From Rutpela maculata (lineage: Eukaryota; Arthropoda; Insecta; Coleoptera; Cerambycidae): a DNA stretch of 64,000 nt. Under the pieces are notes generated by a model, which worked only from the letters and a program-made list of their open reading frames with translations, had not been told where the DNA came from and made no database searches. The translations under genes were made by a program, and so were the position numbers. Location of the stretch: assembly GCA_936432065.2 (NCBI GenBank), contig OW386285.2, positions 175,937,984-176,001,983 on the forward strand. Reading direction: 5' to 3'. Shown piece by piece: positions 51,916 to 62,907 of this stretch; positions within the stretch are counted from its first letter, which is position 1; every line of letters begins with the position of its first letter.

Positions 51916-53130
51916 ATGGATGAATCAACGCCTTTCCAGTTTTACGACGAGCCGACATCTGTGATGGACAACGTCTCTAGAGGGTTAGAGAGGCCGTGCG
52001 CGGAGGATGTACTGGGTAGTTCGGGGGTAGGCCCGAGTACCACTGAAGGAGTCATACAGCCCTCCTCAGAACAAGTGTTCGCCCAAATGGCAGCAGGTCT
52101 TGCCAAAGCTCTAAGCGAAGCCACACACGAGCATAAGTATCGGTCGAAGCATCCAAATGCGGAATTTCATGGCTTCGAACACGAAGACCCTGAAACCTTC
52201 ATTCATCATATGGAGGAATTTTTCGTCCGAGTACGAATTACGCAGGATAACGACCGTCTGTATAAAATATCAGAACAGCTCAAAGACGATGCTAGGAAAT
52301 GGTTCGAACAATACCGAACCCTAATTACCACGTATCCTCTATTCCTCGAGCGGTTCAGAAGCCGTTACGATTCAGGTGAAGTACTCACCGAAGCAGTAGC
52401 TAATTTATATGGCAAGAAACAAGATGCCGAGGAAAATACGTCAGTATTTATTTCCAGGAAGGTATGCCTCTTCAAGAGGATCGATCCGTTTAAGCCGGAG
52501 GCGATGAAGGCGGCTACCATCTTCAATCAGTTGAGACCTGATATGAAAATGCTCCTAAAGAGTGCCGTCATACTAGATACAAATACACTAGTGACGATGA
52601 CCGAACAAATGGCCAAAATCATGGATGAAAATAAAGAATTCGAGGCTCTGCAAAATGTCAAAAAAAGCAAGGACCAAGAAGCGTCCACCTCTACCGCTTC
52701 AGCTCAAAGGAATCAGCAATCGAGCAGTAACTGGAGAACGGAACCCTCCGCATTAGCGAAGCCGTCCTCCAGTTCCTTTGGTGCATCTAGGACACCATTC
52801 AATGGATCTCAAAGAAGAGATAATCCGCCAGCACCAAGGGTGCATTTTGCAAATAATATTTCCTCGCTGCCCAGAGGGGATATACCGAGAAGGGGTACTG
52901 GAGACGTAAGGAACTCCCGAGTCCCGTATCGCCCTTGCAGATATTGCCCAACGGAGCAGTGGCATTTTCATGCAGAATGCCCAAACAATCCCTATCGTAA
53001 TATGAATACGGGAAACCAAGCGGGGGTCAGAGGCGATGGCCCAGGCCGAACTGTACCAGCCCCGCCTACCAGGCCCCACCAGGCTCGAAGCGACCCTCGG
53101 GGAAGCTCCGAAGCAAGAAGTTTAAATTAA
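51916..53130 (+). CDS. gag: Gag of gypsy H
   Basis: 404 residues from ATG 51916, about 50 bp after the LTR. Residues ~70-240 read as a retrotransposon gag capsid region (FHGFEHEDPETFIHHMEEFF, DDARKWFEQYRTL, FLERFRSRY). A Ser/Gln/Pro-rich linker follows, then a zinc-knuckle-like CRYCPTEQWHFHAECP near residue 345. Gag would package the element RNA into cytoplasmic particles. It ends SLN at TAA 53128-53130, directly after a T TTA AAT heptamer. Confidence 0.92.
   Translation: MDESTPFQFYDEPTSVMDNVSRGLERPCAEDVLGSSGVGPSTTEGVIQPSSEQVFAQMAAGLAKALSEATHEHKYRSKHPNAEFHGFEHEDPETFIHHMEEFFVRVRITQDNDRLYKISEQLKDDARKWFEQYRTLITTYPLFLERFRSRYDSGEVLTEAVANLYGKKQDAEENTSVFISRKVCLFKRIDPFKPEAMKAATIFNQLRPDMKMLLKSAVILDTNTLVTMTEQMAKIMDENKEFEALQNVKKSKDQEASTSTASAQRNQQSSSNWRTEPSALAKPSSSSFGASRTPFNGSQRRDNPPAPRVHFANNISSLPRGDIPRRGTGDVRNSRVPYRPCRYCPTEQWHFHAECPNNPYRNMNTGNQAGVRGDGPGRTVPAPPTRPHQARSDPRGSSEARSLN
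53121..53127 (+). promoter_or_regulatory. -1 frameshift heptamer T TTA AAT at gag/pol junction
   Basis: In the gag frame the codons are AGT TTA AAT TAA. The heptamer TTTAAAT has the canonical X XXY YYZ form and sits immediately before the gag stop. A one-base backward slip enters the pol frame, which is open through protease to integrase. Downstream RNA structure was not assessed. Confidence 0.75.
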
Positions 53131-56100
53131 AAAACTTCGATGACCTTCCTGACCTTAATTACCTGTTTAAGGATCAAGAAGTCAACCTATCTCCCCACCG
53201 ATTCACTCCATTAGAATCTATCAATCAAACTAACGACGCTTTCCCTCTGCCTCGCATTAAGATTATAATTAATAATCGAGCGGTTAACGCTTTATTGGAT
53301 ACAGGTTCGACAAGGAATATTATCCAACCGAAATTTTTGAACGACATTGATCAACTTACAGCTCCCCAAACGTTTGTTATGGCTTGTGGCGATGGTTTAG
53401 TAGAATCCCTCGGGACTACGACCATGAACGTTAATGTACTAGATGTACCCTTTCAGACCACGTTTCAGGTCATTCAAAATTTAAATGAAGAGCTCATTCT
53501 GGGAGCCCCGTTTTTATATGCTCACAATGTCGTATTCGATTATCAACGTAAATGTGTCTACGTCGGCACTGAAGAGCGAATAACCGTCTTCTGGAATCAA
53601 GCGGCACATCAAGCAAGGAAGCAATGCCGGCTTCCCGAAGAACTGATCATCGGAAACGATAATTTAAAACCTCTATTCGAGGAATTCGCTGAATTGTTCA
53701 CCGCGGTGCCTACCCAAGCTACCACGGTGACAACGAAACATAAAATAAAAGTTAAAGATGACCGCCCGTTCAATATCAAACCTTATCCTATGTCTCCTAC
53801 TAAGAAAAAAGTTATGTACGATCAAATTGAAGAGATGCTGAAAGCCGGAGTTATAGAACCGAGTACCGCTCAGTACAGTTCGCCTCCCATTATAATAGAA
53901 AGGCCCGGCAAGAAGCCTCGCTTCTGCATTGATTATCGTCACTTAAATGAAGTAACGGAAGACGAAGCATCCGTCTTACCTAAGATATACGAGAGTATAA
54001 AGGATCTAGGAAACGCCAACATATTTACGGTGTTGGACCTCAAGAGCGGATATTGGCAAATCCCTCTTGAGGAGTCGTCAAAAAATTATTCTACGTTTAC
54101 AACATTAGATGGAGCATCTTACCGATTTAACGTGATGCCTTTCGGATTGAAGACCGCTCCATGTACATTCCAAAAATTTATGGCAAGAGACGTATTGACC
54201 GGCTACTTGCATCATTTCTGCAAAGTATATCTCGATGATATTATCATCTACAGTGAAAATATAGATCAGCATGTAAACCATCTGAGAGCCGTCTTTGAAC
54301 GCCTACGTTTACATAATTTAAAAGTGTCACCAGAAAAATGTGTGGTAGCCACATCTAGTATAACCTATCTCGGGCATAAGATAAATGCCAATACTACTCA
54401 ACCTTTAGAAAAACATATTCTGCAGATACAGAGCTATCCTGTGCCTACGACAAGGCGCCAGCTTCAGAGTTTCCTTGGCCTATGTAATTGGGTACGTGAA
54501 TATATCCCTAATGTTGCAATAATTACTAAGTCCTTGACCCGACTACTCTCGAAGGACTGGCGCTATAAGTGGAATACAGAAGCCCAAGAATCCTTTATCC
54601 TACTGAAAGAGGTATTAAATAAACCTCTAGGACTGCACCGGCCAGATTTCAATAAAATGTTCATACTGCAGACGGACGCATCCTTAATAGGATTATCTGC
54701 AGTATTATATCAATTGGGGGATAATGACCAGAAGCACATCGTCTCTTATGCTAGTAATACGTTATCTCCGACGGAGAGAAAATACCATATCAATGAATTG
54801 GAATGTTTGAGCGTCGTTAATTATATAAGGAAATACAAAATATATTTGGCAGACCGTCCATTTATAGTCAAAACCGACAATCGAGCTTTACTATGGTTAA
54901 ATAAGCATAAGGACGAGAAAACGAAATTTACACGTTGGTCATTATTACTTCAGGAATACAGCTTCACCATAGAACATTGTCCCGGCAAGGAAAATATATT
55001 GGCAGACTATCTTAGCAGGAATCCTCAAGGCCCAAACGTCGAAGCAAACGACGAAGAGGAAAGGATGTATCCACCAAAATTCTCGTACAAGGAACGAATA
55101 TCAGTGATTACCACATTGGAATTAAACGATCAGGTCAGAGAAGCGCAAATGCACTCCAGAGATATCCAAGACCAAATTGAACGATGGAATACTCTAGTGC
55201 GACAAGCAGATAAAACCGAGGCAGAGGTGAAATTCGTCAATACAAGACAAGTGATAGGCGGCACACTTTGGACGAGAGGCGAAAATGTTATAGAAAAATT
55301 ATACGTACCAAAACGTATGGTCATGAGAGTAATATCTCATTTTCACGACCGACCGGAAGTAGGTCACCCCGGCCGCGATGAAACTGTTAGAATCATCTCG
55401 GGCCGCTATTATTTTAATAATTTGTCGAGACTAGTTAACAAATATTTAAATGAGTGCATTATTTGTAATTCCGTAAAAAGCAGACAATCACAACCGAAGG
55501 CTCCTCTCAGAAGCCATGCTCCATCGCATCCGTTCGAAGTTCTAAGCGTCGATGTAATCGGACCGCTTCAGCGAACCAAAGATGCAGATAACCGATATAT
55601 ATTAATGGTAGAGGATGTATTTAGTAAGTGGGTCGAAGCCAAGGCGTTCACCCAAGTCAGTGGAAAAACAATAGCACAATTTATCGAAGAGGAACTAGTG
55701 GCGAGATATGGCGTTCCGAGGGTCATCATTTCCGACCAGGGAGGCCACTTCAATTCCGGCTTTTACGATACGTTCTGTACACGTAAAAATATTGAAAGAT
55801 TCTTCACAGCAGCTTACCACCAACAGGCCAATCCAATAGAAAGGAGGGTGCAAGAAGCTAAGAAGATCTTAAAAACCTTATTATATGGTTCACCCAACGA
55901 CGAGTGGGATCGACATGTTAGTCAGATGGCATATATCTTGAGAACAAGAAAAAACGCCGCTACGGGGCATACGCCCAGTTTCGTAGTACTCGGCTATGAA
56001 TTACCGCAGATTGGTGATTGGAATATGTTCGCTTATAGACAAGAACGTCGTAATCAAGCGGACGTTCCCCGCCTTGAAAGAGTCAAGGAGATTCGTAAAA

Positions 56101-56594
56101 ATCAAACAAATTACCAATGGCGTTACGCGCCCAAAGTGGCGGTAACGCCGGTCGTATATAAAGTGGGAGATATGGTAATGACTAAAAGGATCAGGAAGGA
56201 TCATACCTTCACACCGTCGTGGAGTGGGCCACACAAGGTTTTAAAGAGATTGTCCAATGAAGTTTACCTCATTCACAAGGGGGTAACTTCGACGAGATTA
56301 CATGTCGATGCCATCAGGCCGGCACCTAAGGGAGACCCCGATGTTGAATTGGAATTGTCTGAAGAATCAGAAGATAGTCCGGATGAAACTCATCTTAGTG
56401 ACGACGCTTCCTCATCAGACAATGAGATCGCGCCCAGGTCAGAGCGACGTAGCGATACCACACTAGTTCAAATCAATGTTCCCGCAAGAGCTCAAGATGA
56501 GCAGGATGTAATAAGTCGAGATCCCGATGATGCTCGAGATGAGCCAGACATAGAAGAGTCCCCTCTAGATATTTCTGAGGTCGACCACGGCTAA
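53127..56594 (+). CDS. pol: Pol of gypsy H: protease, RT, RNase H, integrase
   Basis: About 1155 codons in the -1 frame relative to gag; no ATG is needed if frameshifting is used. Protease: ALLDTGSTRNII at ~53290. RT: PRFCIDYRHLNEVT, TVLDLKSGYWQIPL, FGLKTAPCTFQKFM and catalytic YLDD (54227-54238). RNase H: ILQTDASLIGLSAVLY, INELECLSVV and KTDNRALLWL. Integrase: zinc region HPGRDETVR...CIICNSVK, then core residues in LSVDVIGPL, IISDQGGHF and NPIERRVQEAK (D, D, E), and a tail with VGDMVMTKRI and WSGPHKVLKRL. An acidic serine-rich extension of ~90 residues follows. The order PR-RT-RH-IN is that of Ty3/gypsy. All catalytic residues looked for are present. Confidence 0.94.
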   Translation, partial: LKNFDDLPDLNYLFKDQEVNLSPHRFTPLESINQTNDAFPLPRIKIIINNRAVNALLDTGSTRNIIQPKFLNDIDQLTAPQTFVMACGDGLVESLGTTTMNVNVLDVPFQTTFQVIQNLNEELILGAPFLYAHNVVFDYQRKCVYVGTEERITVFWNQAAHQARKQCRLPEELIIGNDNLKPLFEEFAELFTAVPTQATTVTTKHKIKVKDDRPFNIKPYPMSPTKKKVMYDQIEEMLKAGVIEPSTAQYSSPPIIIERPGKKPRFCIDYRHLNEVTEDEASVLPKIYESIKDLGNANIFTVLDLKSGYWQIPLEESSKNYSTFTTLDGASYRFNVMPFGLKTAPCTFQKFMARDVLTGYLHHFCKVYLDDIIIYSENIDQHVNHLRAVFERLRLHNLKVSPEKCVVATSSITYLGHKINANTTQPLEKHILQIQSYPVPTTRRQLQSFLGLCNWVREYIPNVAIITKSLTRLLSKDWRYKWNTEAQESFILLKEVLNKPLGLHRPDFNKMFILQTDASLIGLSAVLYQLGDNDQKHIVSYASNTLSPTERKYHINELECLSVVNYIRKYKIYLADRPFIVKTDNRALLWLNKHKDEKTKFTRWSLLLQEYSFTIEHCPGKENILADYLSRNPQGPNVEANDEEERMYPPKFSYKERISVITTLELNDQVREAQMHSRDIQDQIERWNTLVRQADKTEAEVKFVNTRQVIGGTLWTRGENVIEKLYVPKRMVMRVISHFHDRPEVGHPGRDETVRIISGRYYFNNLSRLVNKYLNECIICNSVKSRQSQPKAPLRSHAPSHPFEVLSVDVIGPLQRTKDADNRYILMVEDVFSKWVEAKAFTQVSGKTIAQFIEEELVARYGVPRVIISDQGGHFNSGFYDTFCTRKNIERFFTAAYHQQANPIERRVQEAKKILKTLLYGSPNDEWDRHVSQMAYILRTRKNAATGHTPSFVVLGYELPQIGDWNMFAYRQERRNQADVPRLERVKEIRKNQTNYQWRYAPKVAVTPVVYKVGDMVMTKRIRKDHTFTPSWSGPHKVLKRLSNEVYLIHKGVTSTRLHVDAIRPAPKGDPDVELELSEESEDSPDETHLSDDASSSDNEIAPRSERRSDTTLVQINVPARAQDEQDVISRDPDDARDEPDIEESPLDISEVDHG

Positions 56595-57749
56595 TAGCCG
56601 TTTTCGCTTTTTTTTATATTTTTTCTCAAAATTCTAAGTGGCGATTTTGACCTATATGCGGTCGAATCGAAAATTTAAAGTCTACTCCATGAGCAGACAT
56701 GGAAAGACGGCGAACCCGACGCAAGAGCGCGATCCGGTAAGCCTAGCTTCTCAAGAGCGAGAGCCGCCAAGTTCGAGTAATGGACGTAGGCATAAGTACG
56801 AATCAGTACGAGTTTCGGAAGCTGTTTTTCTTATGCAAGAAGACAACTTCTATTTTAATCATTTTAAGTCAACAAAATTAACGTATACCCCAAATGGAAA
56901 CTACGAGTTTCAGAAGCCGTTCTTCGCTCAAGAAGACGCTTCAAAAATTTTGTTTTATACTTTTTTCACAAGTCGTGATGACCGCACGAGTATCGTAAGC
57001 CGATTTAATCTACCTTACGAAGTAGAAACTACGAGACGAGTTTCAGAAGCCGTTCTTCGCTCAAGAAGACGCTTCAATTTTTTTTTTTATACTTTTTTCA
57101 CAAAGTAGTGATGACCGCACGAGTATCGTAAGCCGATTCAATCTACCTTACAAAGAACCAATTTCTAACCATTATAAGTTAACAAAATTCATGTTAGAAA
57201 AATATTTCATTAAAAACAACACATTGTGTTTGTTAGTCGACGCGTCCCAGTCGACGACTTGCTAAAAAGTCAATCTAGTTGAAGAACTGCATTTTCCATG
57301 TGCAGAAATGGAAAGATGACCCAGCCTGTCGCAAGGGCGCGGCATGGTGAAGTCTGGAACTCAAAGGCGAGGACCGTCCAAGCTGCGGCATGGAGATATA
57401 GACAGCCTCTTCTAGAAAGGGCCGAAGTTAAGTAAGAGCGAGACCAGGGCGAAAAAGCGAGTGCAACGAATTAGTGAGAGTGGACGCTAAATCAAAATTG
57501 TGCTACGCTTCGCTTCGCTTCGCACCTCGACGCGGGTGTAATTAAGTTGATAAAAATGTTGTATCAACTTGGCGTATTGTTTAAAAAATGTATTTATTTT
57601 TAAGTTAGATAGGCGAATCAGCCGTCTGCCCCAATTAAGGCCGTTATTTTTAAACATCTGTACCATAGGTCAGACCGTCGAATGAAGGCATACAGACATA
57701 CAAGTGAATATGGAAATTAAAGGCAATCGATGAGTAGAAAAGATTCAAC
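56595..57749 (+). repeat. Repeat-containing 3' leader of gypsy H
   Basis: The region between pol and the polypurine tract. A 133-bp direct repeat starts at 56904 and 57037 (CGAGTTTCAGAAGCCGTTCT), with a diverged third copy near 56811. A 156-codon frame at 56638-57108 spans these repeats; it has no signal peptide, membrane segment or known domain, so I do not call it an envelope gene. CGCTTCGCTTCGCTTCGC near 57507-57525 is a short tandem repeat. Confidence 0.6.
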
Positions 57750-57762
57750 CAAAGGAGGGGAG
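57750..57762 (+). promoter_or_regulatory. Polypurine tract of gypsy H
   Basis: AAAGGAGGGGAG lies directly before TGTTGTAGAAC of the 3' LTR, in the position of the plus-strand primer. Confidence 0.8.
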
Positions 57763-59861
57763 TGTTGTAGAACTCTCCAAAATCGTCCTAAGTTGAAGAC
57801 AATCAAAATTCGACTTAGGCAAAAATTTCATTTAAAGACATTTTCGGGAGTCTGCAGAGGCGCAGATCAGTCCACAAGGACCGTTTTGGGTTCTATAAGG
57901 CGTTGGAAATGACCAGGCGAAAATTCGAAGAAACACCGAATTTTCACTTAGGAAAAATGTTTTTGGTTCAGAATATCAGAGTAGAAGTATATAATGACAA
58001 AGATTTATGAATAATATACTTTTTCAAAGGTACCATAAATTGGACTTTGAAAAATAATATTTTTGGAAGGGCGTCAAAATTTGGCCCAAGAATCGATTTA
58101 TCGAAAGTACGCCAAAGTTTCACTTGCAGACTAATTTTTCAAAACTGCGTCGAAATTTGGCTTGAAGATCGATTTTTCAAAAGTACACCAAAATTTCACC
58201 CGCAGATTAACTTTTCAAAAGTACCTTGAAATTTGGCTTGAAAATCGATTTTTCAAAAGTACGCCAAAATTTCACCCGCAGATTAACTTTTCAAAAGTAC
58301 CTTGAAATTTGGCTTGAAAATCAATTTTTCAAAAGTACGCCAAAATTTCACCCGCAGATTAACTTTTCAAAAGTACCTTGAAATTTGGCTTGAAAATCGA
58401 TTTTTCAAAAGTACGCCAAAATTTCACCCGCAGATTAGTTTTTCAAAAGTACCTTGAAATTTGGCTCGAAAATCGATTTTTCAAAAGTACGCTAAAATTG
58501 GTCTTAAACTGGATTTTTCAAAAGTACCACGAAGTCAGTTTAAAAAGTACCACGAAAATATACTTTAAATTATTTTTTATTTTTTATTCCTCAACCAAAG
58601 ACATTGACCTTTGAGGTACGATCATTGAAAGCACAATTCTAAAGTATGAGCATAAAATTTTAACGATGCACTGCATCCAAAAGGCAAAATAGAAGATTTT
58701 GTCAAAGCCGGCGTAGTGCCGATAAGCAAAAATTGATAAAAATCAATGCATATGTACAAGGCCGGTTTCTCGCATGGAAAGAGTTTGGATTGACCCAGCG
58801 GCTCGCAATTTGGTCGAGCGCGTTGAGTAGTCCAGACAAAGCGATGGTAGAAAAGCCAATAACGGGGCTTTTCAAATGACAAAGTTATAGAGGAAAACGC
58901 CTTGTGCATAAAAATCCAAAAATTCAATTTTGCCTAATAGTCGCTCGAAGGTGAGACGCTGCCAAATCGATATTATTAATCGACTGTGATAAGGGTTAGT
59001 AAGTCGTGGACTGATCGAACGCCACTCAACTTATGCAGTAATAAGTCCTCTGAATGTGTTTGAGTACGTGAATCTCCACGATACAAGAACTTTAAAGCTA
59101 AGTAGTCTCTAGCGAAACTAAATTCATTTAGTAAAACTTTTTTAAGTTAATTTCAGTCAGCCTTAATTATTCATTTACCCAGAGTCTGAAATGATTCTAA
59201 AAGCTCACATTTTGATTCTGAGAAGGTACGTATGAATCTTTTCTACCTAATCGATCGTTAGCGTGAGCGCTCTCGCTTGTATGGTCTGAAAGTCACTACC
59301 TTGATTGGGGAAGGCACGATTCTTTCTTGAGAATTTTGTATAACCAATTCTGTTAAATAAACGGATTCCTTGAACTAATATTTCTTAATTGATCTTGAGG
59401 CCTGTTGACGGTCTATAATCCCTGGAACTTTCGTATAGAAAACCGGATGTGTCGAGTTAATTCGCATTAACGTTCGACCTTCTGGTTGCTTTACGAAGGT
59501 TTGATAGGGATTTTTTTATGCGTTTTTTGAGAAATATATTCCGTTATTAATGGACCAAAACGTGATTTTCGCGTACCAAAACTAATCCCTCCGCAGAGAA
59601 ATTCTTCGGTTGGGATTTTTTTATGCAAAAATTCAGGAAATTAAGAGGTGCCTAAACCCCTAACGAGGGAATTCGGGTCCAGAGAGAGCGTAGTTTCCGA
59701 TCTGTGGTAGTGCCGCCTTGGTCCCATTACTCGGCTACCGAAGTGCATCTTATCTCGAACCCGCCTGGGAGGTAGAAGAACGGGGTAATACGCGACTGGC
59801 GCCCCCTGAGAAATAAATTGGTGTCGCGTCATTTTGACGCCCGGTAGTGCGTTCTTCTACA
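57763..59861 (+). repeat. 3' LTR of gypsy H
   Basis: 2099 bp, the same length as the 5' LTR, offset by 7996. The only difference I found is one substitution near 59702. It includes the same 76-bp array. G's RT resumes immediately afterwards (ATATCACTGACTG). Confidence 0.95.
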
Positions 59862-60730
59862 ATATCACTGACTGTAATCCCAGCATGGAGTTTATACTAT
59901 ACTCAGATGATACAAATATCATCTATAAACACCACCAAAAAGGTATTGTGGACGAGAAATTAAAGGAGGCCCAGTCAAGGGTAACGGATTGGTTCTCAAA
60001 AAACCAACTCTCTCTCAATGAAGAGAAAACCATTGCAATGTATTTTACCCTCTCAATAAATTTTTTAAACAACGATGAGCTTTTAAATAATGATCGGCCT
60101 GTGAAATTCTTGGGCGTCCATTTGGACCCGAAACTAACTTGGCAATATCACAGTGACGCTGTATGTAAGAAGTTAGTTTCATCTGTTTACTTGCTAAGGA
60201 ACCTCACCCGGGCGGCCCCTAAATCAGCATTAATTACGGCATATTTTGCACTAATACAATCACATTTATCATATGCAATTGTAGTATGGGGCCATGCATC
60301 ATCAACATGTAGAGTATTCTCTCTTCAAAGAAGAGCTATCAGAATAGTTGCCGGTCTAGATTACAGGGACGACTGTAGACCAGCTTTTATAGAACTAAAA
60401 ATTTTAACTTTCCCCTGTCTATATATTTTTCAATGTTTGCTGTTCGTTAAGGATAACATGATGTTATATAACACGCACGATGATGTGCATGACTACGAGA
60501 CAAGAAACAAAAACAATATCTACGTTTCCTTTAATCGGGTAAAGAAAACACAAACGGGAATTAGATTTCTAGGGCCAAAAATGTTTAATAGATTGCCACT
60601 CACAGTGAGGTCCCTCGACAGACCCAAATTCAAAATTTTAGTTAAAAACTATTTACTTAGCAAGTGTTTTTATAACATTAATGAATATTTTAAAAACGAC
60701 TTCATTGACATGCTGGGTTTTCTTCATTAG
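59862..60730 (+). pseudogene. LINE G RT (remainder) and C-terminal region
   Basis: Continues the RT of G in the frame of 49408-49766 once gypsy H and its 4-bp duplication are discounted. It opens ITDCNPSMEFILYSDDTNII, so the catalytic box is YSDD. VKFLGVHLDPKLTW and WGHASSTCRVFSLQRRAIRI follow, and it ends GFLH at 60730. This half has no internal stop. Confidence 0.9.
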
Positions 60731-61194
60731 ACTTTCACCCCGCCGTGTTTTAATTCTCAACGTCTCTCAAAGAATGGATGTAATAAGTTTCCTTTTGTCC
60801 GTTTACTGTACATATATATATTGTAGTTTGACACTCTAGTGAGATTGTAGGGCAAAAATTTTTAATTTTGGGCTGATAATGTATCAGCCCATTTTACATA
60901 ACCCTAGAAAATGTTAATTTCAAGACGAGACGTATTATTATTCTCTACTAAGGCATACTTTCACCTGTTCTGCTTTCGATTTTTTTGCTTATAAACTTTT
61001 TCTATCTTAAAGTGTTTTAGATAGACTAATAGATATGTCCAACCGACACTGTTTGGGCATGTCTTTAGTAATCTATTTTACATGTTTCTTTTTTTCTTTC
61101 TCATACATGTTTTTAACTGTTCTTTGTATTTGACTTGTGTAAGCACCTGTAATAGCACCAATAAACTATTATTATTATTATTATTATTATTATA
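60731..61194 (+). other. 3' UTR and tail of LINE G
   Basis: Non-coding. It carries GACTTGTGTAAGCACCTGTA then ATAGCACCAATAAAC and an (ATT)n tail. K ends with a close variant of the same box and J with a related one. Confidence 0.75.
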
Positions 61195-62180
61195 TGGCAT
61201 TTCTGAATCTGCCATCGATTACATGGTCACTGATCTTCCAAGTAATATGGTTGATATATATATGAGCTACCCTTGCATTGCGGACCACGCTGCCCAAATT
61301 ATGTGTGTTAAAGATTTTTATCATATTCCAACCAATTTATTAAGCAAACTATTACTACTCACTATATTACTGAGGATAACATAGCCAAATTTCAATATCT
61401 TTTATATAATACAAATTGGGATTTTATTTACAGTATGGACCCAATAAATATTGATGAAGCCTTTATTAATTTTTTGGAAATTATGATTAACAAATTAGAT
61501 GCTTCGTTTCCTCTTGAAACTAAGCAGATTACTAACAATTATTACAACAATATTACAAACACAAAAAACTGGGTTACGTCAAACATCAAACGTGAAAGTG
61601 AATACCTCAAAAATTTGCATTGGCTCATCCAACGTTATAGCTCTCCTGACCTTGTTAACCTCTATAAGTGTAAGAAACGTGAATACAACAACAATATAAG
61701 AAAAGCCAAGCATGAGTATTTCTCAAATAGAATTTTAAATGCCCCAAATTCCACAAAGGAAATCTGGCGGCTCATTAAATCTGAACTACATACTAATCAT
61801 TCTTCTCCAGTCGATGTTAAGTTAAAGGTAAATGACAAAGTCACAGACAATCCTAATGATGTTGCGGAACATTTTGCAAACTACTTCGCGTCAGTCACTG
61901 TAGACAAAGTAAAAAATCACTTTGTCGCTAATTTATCACATACTTGCACTTCCAGTGAACTTAATGATCAGTCCATCTTTATTTATCCAGTTACACCCGA
62001 TGAAATAAGGCAAATTATATTTGAATTAAAAAATAAACAAGCTTTCGATCCCGATGGATTGTCCACTAAGTTTGTTAAGTATGCGTGTGATTTCATCATT
62101 GAACCATTGTGCATTTTGATCAACGCATCTTTCCAATCAGGTGTTTTTCCATCCATACTAAAAATAGCTACTATTATCCC
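61195..62180 (+). pseudogene. LINE E, endonuclease end and start of RT
   Basis: Begins with the last part of the endonuclease (ESAIDYMVTDLPSNMV, CIADHAAQ), continuing from 43795. The frame 61435-62180 carries the linker (KREYNNNIRKAKHEYFSNRI) and the N-terminal RT region (ELKNKQAFDPDGLSTKFVKYAC, FPSILKIATIIP). The sequence then changes abruptly to an unrelated LINE at about 62181. The RT catalytic core is absent. Confidence 0.82.
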
Positions 62181-62907
62181 TAGTAAACCGCGGAAACGAA
62201 CCGACTTTCGTCACAGCAACAAGAAGAGAAGTAATTGACATTACTATTACAACACGATACGCGGGACGAGTGATAAGTGACTGGCATGTATCCCAGGAAC
62301 CATCGCTATCGGACCACAGGTATGTAAGATTCAAAATAGAAACTCCACGGGAAGAAGGGCAGATGAGCAGAAACCCAAGAACCTGCGATTGGGAACTCTT
62401 CAACGAGAACCTAGAGCAGGGGCTGAAGGACTGTCCATCAAGACCACAAACACCTGCGGAAGTAGAACTACTGAGCGACTTAATAACCTCAGCAGTAATA
62501 ACAGCCTTCGAGCTAAGCTGCCCTCTGAAAGAGAGAAGAGCCAAGCGTGAAACCCCATGGTGGAATCGCGAGCTCTCCTCCAGACGGGCAGAGGTTCGAA
62601 GACTGTTCAACCAGGCCAAAATGACTGGCAGATGGGATGACTACAAAGAAGCCCATCTGAAATACGTCTACGCCATTAGAGACGCAAAAACCAAATCATG
62701 GAGGAAGCAATGCGAGGAGATAGAAAATACTCCCGAAGCTGCTAGATTCCAGAAAATCTTGCAGAAAGACAATCAGGGAAAGATAGGATCACTGCAAAGA
62801 CAACAAGGGGAGTACACAAACACTGAGAAGGAGACCCTAGATTTATTACTAGAGACACTTCCCAGGCAGTGTAACTACCCCACAAGACAGAAGCGGTCCA
62901 CCTGAAG
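62181..62907 (+). pseudogene. Jockey/R1-type LINE 'I' fragment: endonuclease end and linker
   Basis: From about 62186 the frame reads NEPTFVTATRREVIDITI, then SDWHVSQEPSLSDHRYVRF, the end of an endonuclease of the Jockey/R1 group. The frame 62270-62905 continues through PWWNRELSSRRAEVRRLFNQAK and AHLKYVYAIRDAKTKSWRKQCEEI, the pre-RT linker. Codon use is more GC-rich than in neighbouring LINEs. Its upstream part is missing. After the J insertion, 63961-64000 reads RRASKEDWK, which fits continuation of the linker. Confidence 0.75.

Larger units (their letters stand above)
49767..59861 (+). mobile_element. Ty3/gypsy element 'H', complete and very young
   Basis: 10,095 bp with 2099-bp LTRs, flanked by the 4-bp duplication atat (49763-49766 and 59862-59865). 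It has a primer-binding site, gag, pol in the -1 frame, a long repeat-containing 3' leader and a polypurine tract. By eye the LTRs differ at a single base (C at ~51706, T at ~59702). Gag and pol are both open. It has everything expected of an autonomous element except a recognised envelope gene. Confidence 0.95.
43796..61194 (+). mobile_element. CR1-like LINE 'G', split by two younger insertions
   Basis: G consists of 43796-44325, 47172-49766 and 59862-61194. It carries ORF1, endonuclease, RT and C-terminal region, then a 3' UTR with GTAATAGCACCAATAAAC and an (ATT)n tail at 61167-61192. LINE F split ORF1 and gypsy H split the RT. Its own ORF2 has three additional frame changes between 48482 and 49466. 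It inserted into LINE E. Confidence 0.9.

Noticed and set aside
56638..57108. Envelope gene of gypsy H
   Set aside because: There is no signal peptide, transmembrane segment or cleavage motif, and the frame runs over 133-bp direct repeats.
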